DNA of 8,630 bases, taken from positions 1 through 8,630 of the forward strand of contig JBEKHI010000356.1 in assembly GCA_050012355.1 (NCBI GenBank), in the 5' to 3' direction. Source of the DNA: JBEKHI01 sp050012355 (GTDB lineage: Bacteria > Actinomycetota > Actinomycetes > Streptosporangiales > Streptosporangiaceae). Position numbers and translations under genes: made by a program. Position 1 is the stretch's first letter. Every line of letters begins with the position of its first letter. Positions 1 through 5,486 of this stretch are shown here, piece by piece. The notes under the pieces are model-generated. The model did not search any database, was not told where the DNA came from, and saw nothing but the letters and a program-made list of their open reading frames with translations.

Positions 1-190
1 CCCCGGCCAGCCCCGCCCGCAGCAACACCGACTTCCCGATGCCCTGCTCGCCCGCCACCAGCAGCACTCCGCCCACCCCAGCCGCCACCTGCCCGGCCAG
101 CCCCCGCACCACAGCAAGCTCCCCCGCCCGCCCCACGACACGACCCGCCCCGACCGACGACACACTCGCAAGGTTTCCAGAAGCTGTCAT
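1..190 (-). CDS. N-terminal part of a LAL-type/AAA_16 P-loop ATPase regulator (truncated by window edge)
   Basis: Only the first 63 codons lie in the window. The ATG at 190-188 opens a frame with VVGRAGEL near residues 18-25 and a clean Walker A motif, GEQGIGKS, near residues 47-54. The order 'VGR-x-x-E-L ... helix ... hydrophobic strand ... GxxGxGKS' is the usual N-terminus of the AAA_16 ATPase domain in large LuxR-family (LAL) regulators, and also occurs in SARP/BTAD regulators and some adenylate cyclases. The DNA-binding part, if there is one, would lie beyond position 1, so the regulator assignment is inference from the N-terminus. The start is supported by the lack of any in-frame alternative nearby and by a weak GGGATGA ribosome-binding site at 195-201. 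The gene follows the E1-like gene on the same strand after 72 bases and appears to have its own promoter. It may regulate the upstream cassette, but nothing in the sequence proves that. Confidence 0.7.
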   Translation of the reverse strand, partial: MTASGNLASVSSVGAGRVVGRAGELAVVRGLAGQVAAGVGGVLLVAGEQGIGKSVLLRAGLAG

Positions 191-233
191 ATCGTCATCC
201 CAGGAAAAAGGGTGTCCGGCTCCCGCTGCGTCC

Positions 234-259
234 CTAATCCTTTACTAATCCGCACTAAC
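234..259 (-). repeat. Direct repeats GGATTAG in the ATPase promoter
   Basis: Read on the minus strand, GGATTAG (251-245) is followed by TAAA and a second perfect GGATTAG (240-234). A partial copy, GTTAG, lies at 259-255. The 7+4 arrangement gives an 11-bp, one-helical-turn period. This is the geometry of SARP-type activator sites, although the heptamer itself is not a known consensus and the repeats overlap the spacer and -10 rather than lying upstream of it. A role as an operator is inference. Confidence 0.45.
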
Positions 260-266
260 ATGTCAA
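237..266 (-). promoter_or_regulatory. Candidate promoter of the P-loop ATPase gene
   Basis: On the minus strand a perfect TTGACA (266-261) is followed after 18 bases by AAGGAT (242-237). AAGGAT is one mismatch from TAGGAT, a common actinomycete -10. Transcription would start near 230 and give a leader of about 40 bases before the ATG at 190. The -35 box overlaps the stop codon of the E1-like gene (263-265), so the ATPase gene could be transcribed separately from the operon upstream. Box match only; no experimental support. Confidence 0.5.
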
Positions 267-1177
267 AGCCCACTGTGTCCTCCCAGATGGGCGCGGGAGC
301 CATACTGCGCGAGCAGCCGCCGCATGCGGGCGGCTTCGCGCGGCCAAGACAAGAAGACGGCGAGACGCCCCGCCGTCGGGCGGGCCGCCTGATGGATATC
401 GATGCGGATCTTGTCCCGGATCCGCTCTCCGGCCAGCACCTTGGTCACCATATGCGCGGTAACCGCGCCGGCCAGATTGGCCGTGTAAACCACCTGCGGC
501 ACGCTATAGCCGGGCTGGGCCAAGTTGGCGTTGAGCTCAGTGAGCATGTCCGCGGGGATCCGGCGCAGCGGCAGCACTCTCTCGATTAGCTCCCAGACGG
601 TGAACCGGTCCAGGTCGGCCGGGCTGAGCGCGCCGCGGAACGGCTCGGTGACCCGCCGATAGTCGAAGTACTGCGTGTACACGGCGCCAGCCAGGTCCCA
701 CGCCGTGATCAGCGGCAGCCGCCGGGCAACGGCGGCCTCATGCAGCGCGAGCTTGGCTCGCAGCCCCGAGATGGTGGTGACGTCGATGCCATCGACGACT
801 ACCTGGCAAGGCATGGTGAGCGCGGCGGCATTGTCCTCGCTGACCCCCTCGGGGTGGACCTCCGCGTGCGCGTACGGGTTCACGGCGAGTATCCGCTCGG
901 CGGCCACCTCCGCCTTGTTCCGGCCGACGTCGTACACCGTGGCGTGCTGCCGGTTCAGGTTGTCAAGCTCATAGCACCCCGGGTCGGCGACCAGGAACTG
1001 CTGCACTCCCAGGCGGGCCAGCGGCTGCACCGCCGCCCCGCCCACCGACCCGCAACCGGCGACCAGCACCGTCGCGCAGCGCAGCGCCTCCTGCTGGGCA
1101 GCGCTGACGATGCCGCGGTTACGGGCAGTCAATCCGGCGTAGTACTCCTCCGGTGACAGCGTGGTGATCTTCGTCAT
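263..1177 (-). CDS. ThiF/MoeB/HesA-family E1-like adenylyltransferase, without zinc or catalytic cysteines
   Basis: 304 aa. E1-like enzymes adenylate a C-terminal or small-molecule carboxylate using ATP. Visible motifs, in order: strand VLVAGCGSVGG with the GxGxxG nucleotide loop (41-46), the conserved Asp of VADPG (65), NLNRQ (73-77) with the catalytic Arg 76, GRNKAE with Lys 88, and VVVDGID with Asp 129. These are the ATP/Mg contacts of the ThiF/MoeB fold, so adenylation looks intact. Its only cysteines are at 34, 42, 68 and 124. There is no CxxC zinc pair and no cysteine in the region that carries the sulfur-transfer or thioester Cys in ThiF, MoeB and eukaryotic E1s. The last ~110 residues are a mostly helical extension that I do not recognise. 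The start is chosen by a good AAGGGA site (1186-1191) 8 bases upstream and by a 4-bp ATGA overlap with the preceding gene, implying translational coupling. The partner substrate is unknown. A canonical thiamine or molybdopterin role is unlikely, as no such pathway gene is nearby. Confidence 0.85.
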   Translation of the reverse strand: MTKITTLSPEEYYAGLTARNRGIVSAAQQEALRCATVLVAGCGSVGGAAVQPLARLGVQQFLVADPGCYELDNLNRQHATVYDVGRNKAEVAAERILAVNPYAHAEVHPEGVSEDNAAALTMPCQVVVDGIDVTTISGLRAKLALHEAAVARRLPLITAWDLAGAVYTQYFDYRRVTEPFRGALSPADLDRFTVWELIERVLPLRRIPADMLTELNANLAQPGYSVPQVVYTANLAGAVTAHMVTKVLAGERIRDKIRIDIHQAARPTAGRLAVFLSWPREAARMRRLLAQYGSRAHLGGHSGL

Positions 1178-2118
1178 ATCGCGGTTCCCTTCGAGAGTTC
1201 GCGCACCAGCCCGCCGACCGACTCCGAGCCCGGCGGGCGGGAGAGGAACGTGCCGATGACGTCCATCCGCCGTCCGAAGTCCGTTCCCAGCCGGCCGACG
1301 AACGGCTTCGGCGGCCTGCTGGTCGCGAACAGGGGCCACAGCAGGTCGGTATCGGGCAGCCACGGCGAGGTACTGCCGACCACGTCCAGCCGCAAGCCAA
1401 GCAACCGCAGGTGCCGGAGCGCACCGGTGTCCTTCGCGTCGCCGGCCAGCAGCAGCCGCGGCAGGGAACGATCCAGTGCCATCGCGACCCGGCCGGAGGC
1501 CATCAGGACATGCCAGGGGACGCGAACGTGCTCCGGGCCGCGCGGCATCGTCTGGTCGCGCAGCAGGCGCTTGGTCTCGTAGACGTGATGCGTCGTCCAG
1601 CCCCGCGCCGCGTACGGTCCCAGCAAGTCGACCCGGTGATCGTGCTCGGCGACCAGCCGGGTACGTTCGGGTGCGTCCAGCGGGAGCGGGCGCCGGTCGC
1701 GCGACCCGGCCAGCGCCATATAGCCCCGGATCCGGCCGCTGGCCATGCACAGTGAGACCACGTGGATGTCCTCCTGGCCGGTGCCCGGGCGCAACGGCTC
1801 ATGGAAGAGCGCGTCCTGGTAGGCGACCCGCTCGCTCATCCATCCCAGCCGCAGGTACTGCGCGAGCCGGAAGCCCAGCAGGCCGAGCAGGTACCGGCGC
1901 GGAAGCTGCGAATCGCGGGCGGCGACGGTGAGCAATCCGTCACCCGACTCGTGCACATGCAGCGGGTCACCCGCGATCTCGTCGGGCAGCCGGCGGTAGC
2001 TCATCCGGTCGTGGACGGCGATGATGTCGCGGGCGTACCGGCTCTCCTGGTCCGCTACCGAGGGTGCGGCCGCGCGATCACGGACGGGATCAGGCCCCGT
2101 CGTTATGGTCGCCATCAT
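1174..2118 (-). CDS. Predicted GNAT-fold N-acyltransferase, AHL synthase/FeeM-like
   Basis: About 314 aa. I recognise the fold rather than a close family. Residues 75-100 form a helix ending in LGWMS. Residues 117-138 (HVVSLCMASGRIRGYMAL) look like the paired beta strands that precede the acyl-CoA/ACP site in GNAT proteins. VYETKRL (179-185) fits the conserved E-x-x-R strand of acyl-homoserine-lactone synthases and long-chain N-acyl amino acid synthases. The stretch 213-248, with helix, strand LLLAG and then ALRHLRLLGLRLDVVG, matches their terminal 'RxLGxxxxxxG' unit. Such enzymes move an acyl chain from acyl-ACP or acyl-CoA to an amine. Another GNAT-like or unrelated function is possible. 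The start is one of two adjacent ATGs: 2118 gives an ATGA overlap with the dehydrogenase stop, while 2115 has better spacing (7 bases) from AGGA at 2123-2126. The 3' end overlaps the E1-like start by 4 bp. No signal peptide or membrane segment is seen, so it is probably cytoplasmic. Confidence 0.55.
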   Translation of the reverse strand: MMATITTGPDPVRDRAAAPSVADQESRYARDIIAVHDRMSYRRLPDEIAGDPLHVHESGDGLLTVAARDSQLPRRYLLGLLGFRLAQYLRLGWMSERVAYQDALFHEPLRPGTGQEDIHVVSLCMASGRIRGYMALAGSRDRRPLPLDAPERTRLVAEHDHRVDLLGPYAARGWTTHHVYETKRLLRDQTMPRGPEHVRVPWHVLMASGRVAMALDRSLPRLLLAGDAKDTGALRHLRLLGLRLDVVGSTSPWLPDTDLLWPLFATSRPPKPFVGRLGTDFGRRMDVIGTFLSRPPGSESVGGLVRELSKGTAI

Positions 2119-3338
2119 GCTTTCCTGGACCGGTAGATACCTTCGGTGATGAGGATCGACAGTGCCTGCCAGGTGCCCTCGTAGATGCGCGGCCCGTAGG
2201 AGTCGCGCAATATCTTTTCCATCCCGAAGTCGCGGACGTAGCCGCGGGCACCGAGCAGCGAGGTAGCCGCGTCGGCGACCTCGATCGCGGCCCGGTCCGC
2301 GAACAGCTTCGCCACGGCCGCTTCCTGCCCGGGGAGCTGGGTCTGGCCGTCGGCGATCCGCGCGGCGTTCAGGTACATCAGGCGGGCCGCGTCCACCTTG
2401 GCCGTCATCTCCGCGAGCAGGCCGGCCGAGAACTGGTGCTCGTACAGCTTCTTGCCGCCCTGGACGCGGTCGCCGCACCAGTCGATCGCCTTCTCCAACG
2501 CCGCCTGGGCGATCCCGGTCGAAATCGCGGCGCAGCTGATCCGGGCGAGGTTGGCCTGGTTGACGTTCAGGTTCCAGCCGGCGAGTTCGCCGCCGACCAC
2601 GTTCTCGGCCGGGACGACCGCGTCGTTGAACACCAATTCTCCGCCGAGGCAGGCCCGGTAGCCCGACTTGTCGGCGACCGGCCCGCGGGATACGCCAGGC
2701 TGATCGAGATCCACGACGAAACACGTGAGGCCGGTGGCGCCGGGGTGGCCCTCCATGTTCGCGAACACCGAGGCGTAACTCGCCAGTGGCCCGTTGCTAA
2801 TGAACTTCTTCGTCCCGTTGAGCAGGTAGTGCCCGCCATCCCGACGGGCCGTCATGACGTCCTGCGCGTAGGCCGCGTTCTCCGGGATGATCAGGTCGAG
2901 GCCGGCTAGTTCCTCGGTGACAGCGTTGCAGCCGAGTACCGGCTCGTCGCCGAGGAACGGCGTGAGGTAACGGGCGGCCAGCCGCGCGTCGGCCGATAGC
3001 AGGACAGCAACCTGGAACAACCCGCTGGCGCCGAAGATCAGCGCGACGCCGGGGTCGGCGGCCGCCAGTTCTTCCATCACGGTGGCGATGTCGACGGCGC
3101 TGAGACCAAGACCGCCAAACTCTTTAGGGATCCCCATCCGCATCAAACCGATCGAGGTCCCCACGTGTACTAGCTCCCAGTCGAAGTCCGCGGCCGGAGC
3201 CCGGTCGAGAGCTATTACCCGGGGGCGGACGTAATTTCTAGCGAAGTCGCGGACTGCCGCGATAATGGCGGCCCCCTCCTCAGAAGAACCAGTAGAAGAC
3301 GGAGCAAGAGACGAACTGACGATCATGGCCCCACTCAT
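2115..3338 (-). CDS. Acyl-CoA dehydrogenase-family flavoprotein
   Basis: 407 aa, a normal length for the family. These FAD enzymes introduce an alpha,beta double bond into an acyl thioester. The N-terminal helical domain carries PKEFGGLGLS (71-80). The middle beta domain has NGTKKFISNG (174-183) and the strand LTCFVVDLDQPGVSRG. The C-terminal helical domain has LLGARGYVRDFGMEKILRD (361-379) and RIYEGT (384-389), in which Glu 387 aligns with the catalytic base of medium-chain enzymes. The motif usually read as TEPxAGSD is TEELAGLD here (141-148). The segment after the catalytic Glu is WQAL instead of the usual (S/N)xIQ. The FAD and substrate environment may therefore be unusual, and an acyl-ACP or other non-standard substrate is possible. 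ATG 3338 has a poor ribosome site. ATG 3326 is an alternative that would remove four residues outside the conserved core. It is the first gene of the three-gene operon, and its TGA overlaps the next ATG. Confidence 0.92.
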   Translation of the reverse strand: MSGAMIVSSSLAPSSTGSSEEGAAIIAAVRDFARNYVRPRVIALDRAPAADFDWELVHVGTSIGLMRMGIPKEFGGLGLSAVDIATVMEELAAADPGVALIFGASGLFQVAVLLSADARLAARYLTPFLGDEPVLGCNAVTEELAGLDLIIPENAAYAQDVMTARRDGGHYLLNGTKKFISNGPLASYASVFANMEGHPGATGLTCFVVDLDQPGVSRGPVADKSGYRACLGGELVFNDAVVPAENVVGGELAGWNLNVNQANLARISCAAISTGIAQAALEKAIDWCGDRVQGGKKLYEHQFSAGLLAEMTAKVDAARLMYLNAARIADGQTQLPGQEAAVAKLFADRAAIEVADAATSLLGARGYVRDFGMEKILRDSYGPRIYEGTWQALSILITEGIYRSRKA

Positions 3339-3485
3339 TCGTTGACGGATGGCTGGCTGGACGTTTACCGGGAATTTGGTTGACTTATCCCCGGCAGCTG
3401 AGCTACAGCTAACTACGCGTCGCAGGTCCGGAGCCCTTCACGAGGGAGACGATCGCTCAGCGAACGATGCTCAAACGTGAGCAAA
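3339..3485 (-). other. Presumed leader of the dehydrogenase operon, no gene seen
   Basis: No credible small gene is present. Near the start codon, CCGGGGA (3394-3388) can pair with TTCCCGG (3374-3368) around a 13-base loop, with one G-U pair. This hairpin lies about 30 bases upstream of ATG 3338. It is not followed by a U-tract and does not match any riboswitch I know. Whether this leader is transcribed depends on the candidate promoter above. Confidence 0.3.
3468..3483. repeat. Perfect 16-bp palindrome TGCTCAAACGTGAGCA
   Basis: Two perfect 6-bp arms (TGCTCA/TGAGCA) with a 4-base centre, AACG, cover the predicted transcription start of the dehydrogenase operon. A related half-site, CGATCGCTCA (3450-3459), lies just beside it in the same orientation as the CGATGCTCA that leads into the palindrome. 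The position and symmetry suggest a repressor-binding site; the binding protein is unknown. Confidence 0.45.
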
Positions 3486-3513
3486 TTCCTAATGCTAATA
3501 ATTGCAACGACAA
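3486..3513 (-). promoter_or_regulatory. Candidate promoter of the dehydrogenase operon
   Basis: On the minus strand TTGTCG (3513-3508) and TAGGAA (3491-3486) are separated by 16 bases, in the only clearly AT-rich stretch of the gap. Each box departs from consensus (4/6 for the -35; one base from TAGGAT for the -10). Transcription would start near 3479, leaving a leader of about 140 bases before ATG 3338. Two perfect inverted repeats flank the boxes. The prediction rests on box matches alone. Confidence 0.35.
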
Positions 3514-3523
3514 ATAATCGTTG
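3505..3523. repeat. Perfect inverted repeat CAACGA-N7-TCGTTG
   Basis: Two perfect 6-bp arms separated by CAAATAA lie 10 bases beyond the eccE stop codon and overlap the candidate -35 of the dehydrogenase operon. It could be an operator for a dimeric repressor such as a TetR-family protein. It could also act as a weak eccE terminator, because the minus-strand transcript continues into an A/U-rich run. The stem is short and A/U-containing for a GC-rich genome, so an operator seems at least as likely. Confidence 0.45.
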
Positions 3524-3532
3524 TTGGATGAT

Positions 3533-5326
3533 CTAGCGCCGGGCCGGGGGAAGTCCCAACGACGCGGATATTGCCAGCTGCTCACTCCGGTCCGGCAGCA
3601 GCTGGACGACGCGAGCCGAGCCCGGCCGGACCACCGCCAGGCAGCCAGCGGGAACCGCGCCTAGCGCGAACCGGCCGGCGGCGTCCAGGCCGAAGGCAGC
3701 GGCGATCGCCGCCTCCGCGGCGGGCCCGGCCCGCTCGAAGAGGATGGCGTCCAGGCCGCTCAGTGCGCCCGGCACCACCGGCACCTCGCTGGTGGCGGTG
3801 ACATCCGCCTGCCAGGCGGCGCCGCGGGCCGCTGGCGGCGCGCCGGTGTCATCGATGACCAGCCACGGAGCGGCCCTGGAGGCAGCGGCCGGCGGCGGCC
3901 CGCCCGGCTGGACCACGATCATCTGGTCCGGTGGCCCGCCCGCGTGATCGCGCAGCCGCAGCCACTCGGCCGACCGCATGGTTATCACCTGCACTCGAGC
4001 CCCGGCCCCGAGCACGCGCAGCGTCAGCAGCCGGGACAACGCGGGATGTCCCGCGACGCATACCCGAGTGCCGTGCGCCGAGCGGAACAGCGGGACCACC
4101 ACCGGTGCGCCGCCAGGCTCGGTGCCGATCACGAACCCGCCGACGGTGACCGGGATCGCGTCCGCCAGCACCGGCGGCCTAGCCGCGCGGCGGGCGCCCG
4201 GTCCACGGCCCGGAGGCCTCGGTTCCCGGCCGAGCGGCAGCGTGGCCAGCACTCCGGCGGCATGCTCGCCATGCAGCGGCACCAGGCTGGCGCCGGATGA
4301 GCCGGTGGCCCGGCGCAGCCGGCGATCCCGGCGGGACGGCGGATTTTCCTGATCGAACGCGACTCGTACGGTACTGTCCACCGCCAGCCGCCCGTCGCCG
4401 ACTCGCGTCAGCGTCACCGCGGTGGTGACGGACTGGGCGGGCATCGTGGTGAGGTCGCGGTGCAGCGCCCCCAGGCCAGCGGCGGGCCAGCGCCACAACC
4501 GGTAGGTCACGTGCCGGGTCTTGCGGTTGTCCCAGGACCACCAGCGAGCAGCCGGCCCATCAGGCGCGGTCAGCCAGTCATCCTCACCGTGGGCGGCGGG
4601 ACCGGTGGTCACCAGTGTTTCATCCAGGGCCGCGCGGGCCGCGTCGGCGCCCAGCAGTTCGGCTCGCAGCCCGTGGCTGGTCAGCAACTGGACGGCACGC
4701 TGGCCGCGCGCGGCCAGCGTGCGGCCCAGGCTGGCCAGTACATCCGCGGGGGTGCCCACCGCGGAAACGGCGTAGCCGGACGCCATCGGATCGTGCCTGA
4801 TCGCGACCCAGGTCGTCTGCGATCGCGGAACCGCCGCATGCCCGAGGCTCCGGTACACGGTCGCGGCAACCGACTCCTGGTCGCTCGCCACGCAGTCCGC
4901 GTGCACCACGAACTGCACCGCGCTGACCACCGGATCACCGGGTTCCATCAAGCTGGCGAGTGCGGTGACCGGAAGCCCGGCCGACTGCGGAGCGTCCGCC
5001 GCGGGCTCGGCCGAGACGATGACCGCGAATCCGCTGCCGTCGTGCAGCAGAGCCACCTTGCTCCCGCCCCTGACTCGAACCTCGGCCACATCCACCGCGG
5101 GCAGTTCCCGCTGTGGCTTGCCCTGATCCCGGCTGGCCCGCCGGAACTCCCACCCGGCGCGTAGCCATTCGTACGCCCAGCGGTGCCGCCACCGCGCCGT
5201 GGTCAGCACCGCACCGGCCAGGGCCACCGCGCACAGCGCCCACCGGGCGGGCCCGGTCAGCACGATGGCCGCGACAACGGCCACGGCGATGAGCTGCCAC
5301 GCGATCAACCGGGCGGAATGGTTCAC
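3533..5326 (-). CDS. eccE: Type VII secretion (ESX) membrane protein EccE
   Basis: 597 aa. EccE is the peripheral component of the ESX inner-membrane complex with EccB, EccC and EccD. Two adjacent hydrophobic segments (about 7-24 and 28-43) are followed by the basic stretch RWRHRWAYEWLRAGWEFRRASR. Then come VALLHDGSGFAVIVS (91-105) and WVAIRHDP (173-180), all typical of non-mycobacterial EccE. Residues 390-595 form an alpha/beta region (VPLFRSAHGTRVCVAGHP, then GARVQVIT) that looks like a nucleotide-binding fold without a Walker A motif. The length and two-domain layout agree with streptomycete-type EccE. The start is GTG; AAGGGA ends only one base before it, which is unusually close, but stops lie just upstream in frame and the next candidate (TTG, residue 7) would cut into the first membrane helix. 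No eccB, eccC, eccD, mycP or WXG100 gene lies in the window, so the rest of the locus must be elsewhere or beyond the right edge. The gene is divergent from the LysM-like gene. Confidence 0.8.
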   Translation of the reverse strand: MNHSARLIAWQLIAVAVVAAIVLTGPARWALCAVALAGAVLTTARWRHRWAYEWLRAGWEFRRASRDQGKPQRELPAVDVAEVRVRGGSKVALLHDGSGFAVIVSAEPAADAPQSAGLPVTALASLMEPGDPVVSAVQFVVHADCVASDQESVAATVYRSLGHAAVPRSQTTWVAIRHDPMASGYAVSAVGTPADVLASLGRTLAARGQRAVQLLTSHGLRAELLGADAARAALDETLVTTGPAAHGEDDWLTAPDGPAARWWSWDNRKTRHVTYRLWRWPAAGLGALHRDLTTMPAQSVTTAVTLTRVGDGRLAVDSTVRVAFDQENPPSRRDRRLRRATGSSGASLVPLHGEHAAGVLATLPLGREPRPPGRGPGARRAARPPVLADAIPVTVGGFVIGTEPGGAPVVVPLFRSAHGTRVCVAGHPALSRLLTLRVLGAGARVQVITMRSAEWLRLRDHAGGPPDQMIVVQPGGPPPAAASRAAPWLVIDDTGAPPAARGAAWQADVTATSEVPVVPGALSGLDAILFERAGPAAEAAIAAAFGLDAAGRFALGAVPAGCLAVVRPGSARVVQLLPDRSEQLAISASLGLPPARR

Positions 5327-5367
5327 GTCCCTTAGCTACGTCGCAAGCCCTCCGCGCGGTTCAGGCC

Positions 5368-5396
5368 AACATCAAACAAGAAACTTTCTATATCAA
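5368..5396 (-). promoter_or_regulatory. Candidate eccE promoter
   Basis: Minus-strand TTGATA (5396-5391), one base from TTGACA, lies 17 bases from GATGTT (5373-5368). Transcription would begin near 5361, about 35 bases before the GTG start. This is the AT-rich core of the 160-bp divergent gap. The reverse strand of the same core carries TATATC (5389-5394), a possible -10 for the LysM-like gene, but without a convincing -35. Confidence 0.4.
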
Positions 5397-5432
5397 AACG
5401 ACGAGGCCGACTCTTCGCCCGGATCGAACCCA

Positions 5433-5446
5433 GCACGGAACCGTGC
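5433..5446. repeat. Perfect inverted repeat GCACGG-AA-CCGTGC
   Basis: Two perfect 6-bp arms around AA, about 40 bases before the LysM-like start and downstream of the AT-rich core. The two-base centre is too small for a stable RNA hairpin loop at full stem length, so a DNA-level protein site is the more likely role, if any. It could control only the LysM-like gene, or both divergent genes. Confidence 0.35.
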
Positions 5447-5486
5447 GCGTAGTTCCACGAAAGAGCACCGCGAGGTGAGGGGACTC

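Noticed and set aside
212..589. Plus-strand open frame opposite the end of the E1-like gene
   Set aside because: Antisense to a conserved gene, no ribosome site and no recognisable domain.
1178..1750. N-terminal extension of the E1-like frame upstream of ATG 1177
   Set aside because: The extension is Arg/Ala/Pro/Gly-rich, out of frame with the well-formed acyltransferase gene over the same bases, and the internal ATG has a good ribosome site and ATGA overlap.
2119..2724. N-terminal extension of the acyltransferase frame into the dehydrogenase gene
   Set aside because: It is Arg/Gly/Pro-rich without domain character and overlaps conserved dehydrogenase sequence in another frame.
2064..2909. 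281-codon open frame on the plus strand opposite the dehydrogenase gene
   Set aside because: It lies antisense to a gene with clear acyl-CoA dehydrogenase motifs, has no recognisable motif and reflects high-GC codon structure.
3380..3410. Plus-strand TTGACT followed by TACAGC as a promoter
   Set aside because: It would read into the 3' end of eccE on the antisense strand, and the -10 lacks the final T; no target gene.
5199..5486. Upstream extension of the LysM-like reading frame
   Set aside because: It overlaps the eccE start and the divergent promoter region; ATG 5487 has a GAGGTGA site and leads directly into a signal-like segment.
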